From CAZDBA01 sp964503615 (GTDB taxonomy: Bacteria; Planctomycetota; Planctomycetia; Pirellulales; Pirellulaceae): a stretch of DNA of 10,834 bases. A program made the position numbers and the translations under genes. Positions 6,049 through 10,834 of this stretch are shown piece after piece. Position 1 is the stretch's first letter. Each line of letters opens with the position of its first letter. Under the pieces are notes generated by a model, which was not told the DNA's origin, did no database searches, and saw only the letters and a program-made list of their open reading frames with translations. The stretch covers positions 1 to 10,834 of the forward strand of contig CAZDBA010000162.1 in the NCBI GenBank assembly GCA_964503615.1, given 5' to 3'.

Positions 6049-8955
6049 ATGACAATTATGGAAAAGTCTATTTCATCATCGAAGTCACTTAAGCAACTTT
6101 TAGGGCACGATGAGTTTATCAATCGGCATCTTGGGCCAAGCCCGGATGAGATCGATTCGATGTTGAAGGGGGTCGGCGCATCATCACTTAGTGAGTTTAT
6201 CGCCTCGACCGTTCCTGCCGATATTCTGCTGGATGAAGAACTCGATCTGGCAGCTCCTCGTTCTGAAGCTCAAACTTTGCAACGATTGCAATCTTTTGGG
6301 GAGCAGAACGAAGTCTTCAAGTCTTACATCGGCATGGGATATTACGGAACACATGTCCCTCAGGTTATCCAGCGAAACGTTTTGGAGAATCCTGGTTGGT
6401 ACACCGCTTATACGCCTTACCAAGCTGAGATTGCTCAGGGGCGGCTGGAGGCGTTGTTGAATTTCCAGCAAGTCGTAATGGACCTGACTGGGATGGAAAT
6501 GGCAAACGCCTCGCTGCTGGACGAAGCGACTGCGGCAGCCGAAGCGATGGCGCTTTGCAAACGGGCCAGCAAGCACAAAAGCAACACGTTCTTTGTGGCG
6601 GACGACGTCCACCCACAAACGTTAGACGTAATCAAAACACGGGCGACCTATTTTGGCTTTGAAGTGGTCGTAGGTCCGGTGGCTGCGGTTTGTGAGCAAG
6701 AGATTTTCGGTGCTCTGTTCAACTATCCCGGCACAACAGGCAACGTTCAGGATTTGAGCGAGTACGTAACGCAAGTCCACGATCAAAAGGGGCTGGTTGC
6801 TTTCGCCACTGATCTGTTGAGTCTGGCACTGTTGAAACCGCCTGGAGAAATGGGCGCGGATATTGTCGTTGGTAGTGCTCAGCGATTTGGTGTTCCGATG
6901 GGATTCGGTGGGCCTCACGCGGCGTTCCTGGCGGCTCGAGACGCGTACAAACGATCGGCACCTGGCCGAATTATTGGGGTGTCCAAAGACGTTCGCGGCA
7001 AGACCGCTTTGCGAATGGCGATGCAAACGCGCGAGCAACATATTCGTCGTGACAAAGCGACTTCGAATATCTGTACCGCTCAGGCGTTGCTGGCGAACAT
7101 GGCGAGTTTCTACGCCGTTTACCATGGTCCTGAAGGTATTCGAAACATCGCCGAGCGCGTTAACCGCTTGGCATCGATGTTGGCGGTCGGGTTGCAGGCA
7201 CTTGGCTATGAACTATTGCACGATAACTTTTTCGATACGATTGCGATTCGAGTAAGCAATCAGAGCGAGTTGGTCGCGGCGGCGGTTGCCAAGCGTATTA
7301 ACTTGCGCACGATCGACGACGAAGTGATCGGAATGAGTTTGGACGAAACGACGACGGTCGAAGACGTTGAGGCTTTGATTTCTGTCTTTGGAAGTCTGGA
7401 AGTCAGTGGGCTTGAACAAAAAGCGGCCGATCGCCCAACGATTCCGCAGTCACTTCACCGGACCAGCAGCTACCTGACTCATGCCGTCTTTAACCGGTAT
7501 CACAGCGAAACGGAGATGTTGCGTTACCTCAAGCGCCTGGAGAATAAAGACTTTTCCCTTACGCACGGGATGATTCCGTTGGGGTCGTGCACGATGAAGC
7601 TGAATGCGACGACCGAGATGGTGCCAGTAACCCAAAACGGATTTGCAAATTTGCATCCGTTCGCTCCTCAGGACCAAGTTGCGGGTTATCACGAGATGAT
7701 CAAGCAGTTGGGGGATTGGTTGATCGAGATCACTGGATACGACTCGATCTCTATGCAGCCGAATTCAGGTGCTCAGGGCGAGTATGCAGGGTTGCTTGCG
7801 ATTCGCCGATACCATGCCAGCCTTGGCGAGGAGCATCGAAATATTTGCTTGATCCCAAGTTCCGCGCACGGCACCAATCCGGCGAGTGCGAGCATGATGG
7901 GGTTGAAGGTTGTTGTCGTGAAAACGGATGAGGCCGGCAACATCGACATGGAAGACTTGACTGCAAAGGCCGAGCAGCACAGTCAGAATCTTTCCAGTTT
8001 GATGATCACCTACCCCAGCACACACGGCGTTTTCGAAACGACGGTCGGTCGGGCTTGTGAGATTGTCCATGAGCATGGTGGTCAGGTTTACATGGACGGT
8101 GCGAACATGAACGCTTTGGTAGGTGTGGCCAAGCCTGGTTTGATCGGCTCGGACGTATCGCACTTGAATTTGCACAAGACGTTTTGTATTCCACACGGTG
8201 GCGGTGGTCCTGGAATGGGGCCGATCGGGGTTAAGTCGCATCTGGCTCCGTTTTTGCCGAACCATACGGTTCGTCCGCAAGAAGGATTGGAACCGGGTGG
8301 CGCGGTTGCTTCGGCTCAGTTTGGAAGTGCCGCGATTTTGCCGATTTCGTGGGCGTACATTTATATGATGGGCGCCGAAGGGCTAAAACGAGCGACCGAA
8401 ATTGCGATCCTGAATGCGAACTACATCGCGGCTCGGTTGGAGGGTCACTACGAAGTTCTCTACAAGGGTCAAAACGGTCGTGTGGCTCATGAGTGCATCT
8501 TGGACATTCGACCGATCAAAGCGAGCAGCGAGATTACCGAAGAGGATATTGCCAAACGTTTGATGGACTACGGTTTTCACGCACCTACAATGTCTTGGCC
8601 GGTCGCGGGCACGATTATGATCGAACCTACTGAGTCGGAATCCAAAGCGGAGTTGGACCGGTTCTGTGATGCTTTGTTGCAAATCCGAGAGGAGATCCGC
8701 TCCGTCGAAAGCGGCGCGATTTCGGCCGAAGATTCTCCGCTTCGTCATGCTCCGCATACTCTGGATGATATCGTCGATCCGCAGTGGGATCGAAAGTACG
8801 ATCGCCAGACGGCGGTTCAGCCGACGGCAGCGACGCGACAAGCTAAATTCTGGCCGACCGTTAATCGAATCGATAATGTGTACGGTGATCGAAATTTTGT
8901 TTGCTCTTGCCCGCCTATTTCGGAATACGAAGAGGATGGTTCGGACGCTCAGTAA
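6049..8955 (+). CDS. gcvP: Glycine dehydrogenase (decarboxylating), fused P-protein
   Basis: The PLP-dependent P-protein decarboxylates glycine and loads the remaining aminomethyl group onto lipoyl-GcvH. At 968 residues it is the full-length fused form, equivalent to the two chains GcvPA and GcvPB of Bacillus and many other bacteria. N half: FINRHLGPS (23-31), YIGMGYYGTHVPQVI (93-107), WYTAYTPYQAEIAQGRLEAL (117-136), KPPGEMGADIVVGSAQRFG (263-281) and TREQHIRRDKATSNICTAQAL (327-347). C half: LTHGMIPLGSCTMKLNA (504-520), PNSGAQGEYAG (571-581), SSAHGTNPASA (604-614), YMDGANMNALVG (681-692) and SHLNLHKTFCIPHGGGGPG (704-722), with Lys710 as the PLP lysine. The tail with FWPTVNRIDNVYGDRN (934-949) is typical. 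An alternative ATG is 3 codons downstream at 6058, and neither start has a Shine-Dalgarno. The last codons and stop lie in an exact 10-bp tandem duplication. Confidence 0.98.
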   Translation: MTIMEKSISSSKSLKQLLGHDEFINRHLGPSPDEIDSMLKGVGASSLSEFIASTVPADILLDEELDLAAPRSEAQTLQRLQSFGEQNEVFKSYIGMGYYGTHVPQVIQRNVLENPGWYTAYTPYQAEIAQGRLEALLNFQQVVMDLTGMEMANASLLDEATAAAEAMALCKRASKHKSNTFFVADDVHPQTLDVIKTRATYFGFEVVVGPVAAVCEQEIFGALFNYPGTTGNVQDLSEYVTQVHDQKGLVAFATDLLSLALLKPPGEMGADIVVGSAQRFGVPMGFGGPHAAFLAARDAYKRSAPGRIIGVSKDVRGKTALRMAMQTREQHIRRDKATSNICTAQALLANMASFYAVYHGPEGIRNIAERVNRLASMLAVGLQALGYELLHDNFFDTIAIRVSNQSELVAAAVAKRINLRTIDDEVIGMSLDETTTVEDVEALISVFGSLEVSGLEQKAADRPTIPQSLHRTSSYLTHAVFNRYHSETEMLRYLKRLENKDFSLTHGMIPLGSCTMKLNATTEMVPVTQNGFANLHPFAPQDQVAGYHEMIKQLGDWLIEITGYDSISMQPNSGAQGEYAGLLAIRRYHASLGEEHRNICLIPSSAHGTNPASASMMGLKVVVVKTDEAGNIDMEDLTAKAEQHSQNLSSLMITYPSTHGVFETTVGRACEIVHEHGGQVYMDGANMNALVGVAKPGLIGSDVSHLNLHKTFCIPHGGGGPGMGPIGVKSHLAPFLPNHTVRPQEGLEPGGAVASAQFGSAAILPISWAYIYMMGAEGLKRATEIAILNANYIAARLEGHYEVLYKGQNGRVAHECILDIRPIKASSEITEEDIAKRLMDYGFHAPTMSWPVAGTIMIEPTESESKAELDRFCDALLQIREEIRSVESGAISAEDSPLRHAPHTLDDIVDPQWDRKYDRQTAVQPTAATRQAKFWPTVNRIDNVYGDRNFVCSCPPISEYEEDGSDAQ

Positions 8956-8964
8956 CGCTCAGTA
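8945..8964 (+). repeat. Exact 10-bp tandem duplication across the gcvP stop
   Basis: ACGCTCAGTA occurs twice head to tail (8945-8954 and 8955-8964). The first copy supplies the end of the gcvP frame, including the first two bases of the TAA stop (8953-8955). It looks like a recent slippage duplication; deleting one copy would leave a TAG stop at the same codon, so the protein end would be unchanged. Confidence 0.85.
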
Positions 8965-8973
8965 GCGTTTGAG
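8948..8973 (+). other. Hairpin after the gcvP stop
   Basis: The second repeat unit with the bases after it forms AACGCT (8954-8959), loop CAGT, AGCGTT (8964-8969). Outer arms CTCA (8948-8951) and TGAG (8970-8973) extend it with a 2-nt bulge. No T-run follows, so it is not a typical terminator; it could affect mRNA stability or coupling to the next gene. Confidence 0.45.
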
Positions 8974-9003
8974 TGAAAGGCGACTTTTCAAAAATGAAAT
9001 TTG

Positions 9004-9756
9004 ATGGAAACTGAGACCCGTTTAATCATCGATCCTGCTGCTGACGGTGCTTGGAATATGTCGGTTGATCAAGCGTTGTTGGAAACGGTTGAGCAAACGG
9101 GCCAAATGACTTTGAGAATTTATCGTTGGCAAACGGCCACCATATCGCTGGGCTATTTTCAGGCGTACGATGCTCGCACTCAGCACCCGCCAAGTCTCAA
9201 CTGTCCGATTGTACGTCGTAGAACGGGAGGCGGTGCGATCGTTCACGACGAGGAATTGACTTACAGTCTTTGTGTGCCAAGTTCTGAGCGATGGGCCAGC
9301 CAAAATGGTGAGCTTTACGATCTGGTGCACAACTCAGTCATCGAGCTGCTGCGGGAGTATGATGTAGAGGCGTATCTGTTTGGACATCGGCCAGGTGAAG
9401 CGACTCGTGCCGACAAAGATCGTTTTCTGTGTTTTCAACGTCGCGCTGAAGGCGATCTGATTGTGGGCGATTCCAAGTTAGGCGGCAGCGCGCAACGGCG
9501 ACTTAAGAAGTCGTTATTGCAGCACGGCAGTTTGCTTCTCAAGAGATCGGTGTCAGCGCCTGAGTTGCCAGGATTGGAAGATCTAACTGGTGTTCAGGTT
9601 CAGGACGATGCTTTCGTGTCCAAGTGGACTCATTTATTAGCAAGTGCTTTGAGGACGAGTTTTACCGAAGGCAGTTTGCGTCCTGCTGAGAAACAAGCTG
9701 CGGAGGAATATCGTTCAACTCTATTCCAGAACGATACTTGGACGAAAAATCGTTAA
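9004..9756 (+). CDS. Lipoate ligase/octanoyltransferase family protein, LipM-like
   Basis: The protein has 250 residues of the BPL/LplA/LipB fold. Motifs (ATG numbering): RIYRWQTATISLGYFQ (38-53), the substrate-binding RRRTGGGAIVHD (71-82), LTYSL (85-89), then FLCFQRRAEGD (141-151), KLGGSAQRR (158-166) with Lys158, and QHGSLLL (173-179). Family members attach lipoate (LplA, ATP-dependent) or octanoate (LipM, LipB) to lipoyl domains. LipM of Bacillus octanoylates GcvH through a cysteine placed before the GSAQ motif; Cys143 here is in that position. The protein ends soon after the catalytic domain and lacks the accessory domain of about 80 residues of E. coli LplA. I therefore favour an octanoyltransferase, but a lipoate ligase cannot be excluded. 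The gene starts 48 bases after gcvP, consistent with modification of GcvH. The track-style alternative start TTG (9001) immediately precedes the ATG; no strong Shine-Dalgarno is near either. Confidence 0.88.
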   Translation: METETRLIIDPAADGAWNMSVDQALLETVEQTGQMTLRIYRWQTATISLGYFQAYDARTQHPPSLNCPIVRRRTGGGAIVHDEELTYSLCVPSSERWASQNGELYDLVHNSVIELLREYDVEAYLFGHRPGEATRADKDRFLCFQRRAEGDLIVGDSKLGGSAQRRLKKSLLQHGSLLLKRSVSAPELPGLEDLTGVQVQDDAFVSKWTHLLASALRTSFTEGSLRPAEKQAAEEYRSTLFQNDTWTKNR

Positions 9757-9821
9757 GACCCATATTCACGAAAAATTCATCGTTTTCTGCGGTCTAAATG
9801 TTCGCAATGGGACTCTGACAG

Positions 9822-9851
9822 TTGATTTTGGGTACCGCCCTTCCCTACAAT
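9822..9851 (+). promoter_or_regulatory. Putative sigma70-type promoter for the FHA gene
   Basis: TTGATT (9822-9827) and TACAAT (9846-9851) are separated by 18 bases. The -10 matches the consensus in 5 of 6 positions and the -35 in 4 of 6. This is the best promoter-like pair I found in the window. It suggests that the FHA gene is transcribed independently of the gcv cluster, with a long leader. Confidence 0.5.
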
Positions 9852-10030
9852 TACGTCGCTTTCAAATTTAGCTTCGACTATTATGAAAGTGAGCAGTGTT
9901 GCAAACAACCGTTCGCTATAACACAAGGTAAACGGCGAAATCGAGTTTCGAGTTTGGAATGCTTTTGTCTAACGAGGCGGTGAATTGTCCGGTTCGATAA
10001 ATTGAGACATCATCGGATCCTAGACAGGTC

Positions 10031-10036
10031 AAGGAG
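10031..10036 (+). promoter_or_regulatory. Shine-Dalgarno of the FHA gene
   Basis: AAGGAG lies 5 bases before the ATG at 10042, a near-perfect site that fixes the start and predicts efficient translation. Confidence 0.85.
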
Positions 10037-10041
10037 ACAGG

Positions 10042-10719
10042 ATGCAAGTAAGGCTAAAGGTTATCGGCGGTAAAAATGACGGCAGAGAGATCAAGATCTC
10101 GGTGCCGAGTTTTATCATCGGAAGAGGCGAGCAGGCCCATTTGCGACCAGCCAGTGATATGGTCAGTCGCAAGCATTGTGCGGTGAACATCAAAGACGGG
10201 AAAGTTACAGTCGAAGATCTGGGTAGTCGTAACGGCACCTTTATCAATGGCAAAGCGATCGATGCACCGCATACAGTTGAGGTTGGAGATACCCTACGTG
10301 TTGGGCGTTTGCAATTCGAACTGATTTTGGACCACGCCAAACCAGGTAACAAGAAACCTAAAATTGAAAACGTGGTCGAAGCCGCGTCGCGTACAAAGAA
10401 TCGGCCCAGTTCTATTGAGGACAGTATTTCGGATTGGCTGACCGACGACTTGGATGATCATAACAATAAAAAGACAGTGCAGTTTGATCTCGAAGAATCG
10501 ATGGCGTTGAGCAAAGCGTCCAACTCCGCTCGCAAGATGGAAGAGCAGAAAAAGGCCGAAAACGAGCCTGCTGATCCTTCCGACGAAGATACCGTGGACA
10601 AAAATAAGAAAAAGAAAAAGCAAAAACCGGGCAAGCTTCCCAAAGTCGAAAAAACTCTAGAAGGCGACTCCACCTCGGCAGCAGACGAAGTGCTCCGAAA
10701 ATTCTTCAACAGTCGCTAA
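10042..10719 (+). CDS. FHA domain protein with charged, Lys-rich linker
   Basis: The protein has 225 residues. The forkhead-associated domain fills residues 1-97 and keeps the phosphothreonine-binding set: FIIGRGEQ (Arg28), VSRKHC (Ser42, His45) and DLGSRNGTFING (Asn64). FHA domains bind phosphothreonine peptides, usually as targets or adaptors of Ser/Thr kinases, which planctomycetes have in large number. The rest is low-complexity and charged: an acidic segment with SDWLTDDLDDH (130-140), a helical or coiled region around 148-173, a DE-rich stretch, and a lysine cluster (187-195, KNKKKKKQK). It ends in a short amphipathic tail, AADEVLRKFFNSR. I see no signal peptide, membrane helix or catalytic domain, so it is probably a cytoplasmic adaptor. 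Its partner is not evident from the neighbours. It has its own promoter-like element and terminator and is probably monocistronic. Confidence 0.88.
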   Translation: MQVRLKVIGGKNDGREIKISVPSFIIGRGEQAHLRPASDMVSRKHCAVNIKDGKVTVEDLGSRNGTFINGKAIDAPHTVEVGDTLRVGRLQFELILDHAKPGNKKPKIENVVEAASRTKNRPSSIEDSISDWLTDDLDDHNNKKTVQFDLEESMALSKASNSARKMEEQKKAENEPADPSDEDTVDKNKKKKKQKPGKLPKVEKTLEGDSTSAADEVLRKFFNSR

Positions 10720-10772
10720 AATGTTCTCTACATGACGGAAGGCGACAGCATCCGGAACTAGATAGGACAAAT

Positions 10773-10805
10773 ACGGGGACAATTCAGTTTGAACCCCGTT
10801 TTTTT
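10773..10805 (+). terminator. Intrinsic terminator of the FHA gene
   Basis: ACGGGG (10773-10778) and CCCCGT (10794-10799) form a stem, with an inner TTCA/TGAA pairing possible in the 15-nt loop, followed by a T7 run (10799-10805). It starts 54 bases after the FHA stop codon. The A-T pairs flanking the stem strengthen it. Confidence 0.8.
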
Positions 10806-10834
10806 ATTTAAAATCAGCCAATATCACTTAAAAA

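Larger units (their letters stand above)
9757..10041 (+). other. Intergenic region and leader of the FHA gene
   Basis: These 285 bases contain the promoter at 9822-9851 and then about 185 bases of presumed 5' leader. I see no ORF, no clear terminator for the upstream gene, and no RNA element I recognise. A TATAAC hexamer at 9917-9922 lacks a -35 partner. Confidence 0.4.

Noticed and set aside
8006..8280. Minus-strand frames antisense to gcvP (several of 62 to 171 codons)
   Set aside because: They lie opposite highly conserved gcvP sequence, lack family features and start sites, and are explained by codon bias of the sense gene.
9975..10020. tRNA-like T-loop string GGTTCGAT before the FHA gene
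   Set aside because: No D-arm, anticodon stem or acceptor pairing could be placed around it, so I do not call a tRNA.

Overview
The window looks like chromosomal DNA from a planctomycete, most likely a Pirellulaceae-type marine lineage. The support is: a protein with an N-terminal TIGR02996-type domain, a family I know chiefly from planctomycetes; a RecA with a long Lys/Thr/Ala-rich N-terminal extension; paired REP-like hairpins with a CTCTAGCCG core, which I recall from Rhodopirellula-type intergenic DNA; moderate GC content; and frequent GTG starts. The assignment is inference, because no rRNA or other phylogenetic marker apart from recA is present.

Layout, left to right. Positions 1-123 hold two REP-like hairpins. 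A minus-strand gene (124-1260) encodes a TIGR02996-domain protein of unknown function. A gene-free stretch of 441 bases separates it from the divergent recA (1702-2922). recA ends at a strong intrinsic terminator that also lies between it and a convergent minus-strand queuosine-precursor transporter gene of the YhhQ/VUT family (2991-3977). After a divergent intergenic region of 328 bases comes a plus-strand cluster: gcvT (4306-5424), gcvH (5492-5887), full-length fused gcvP (6049-8955) and a gene of the lipoate ligase/octanoyltransferase family (9004-9756). A good sigma70-like promoter and a leader of about 190 bases then precede an FHA-domain gene (10042-10719), which is closed by a second intrinsic terminator.

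How the genes work together. GcvP decarboxylates glycine with PLP and passes the aminomethyl group to the lipoyl arm of GcvH. GcvT then releases ammonia and makes 5,10-methylene-tetrahydrofolate. The fourth gene probably acylates the GcvH lysine; it has a cysteine where LipM-type octanoyltransferases carry their nucleophile and lacks the LplA C-terminal accessory domain. The L-protein (dihydrolipoamide dehydrogenase) and lipoate synthase are not in the window. recA, the transporter and the FHA gene appear to be separate transcription units.

Most of the window is housekeeping DNA, and I see no defence island, mobile element, CRISPR array or obviously new multi-gene system. The points worth a second look are small ones: the LipM-like enzyme beside its presumed substrate gene, the histone-tail-like RecA extension, an acidic insertion of about 60 residues in the YhhQ-family transporter, the uncharacterised TIGR02996 protein, the REP-like pair, and an exact 10-bp duplication across the gcvP stop codon.
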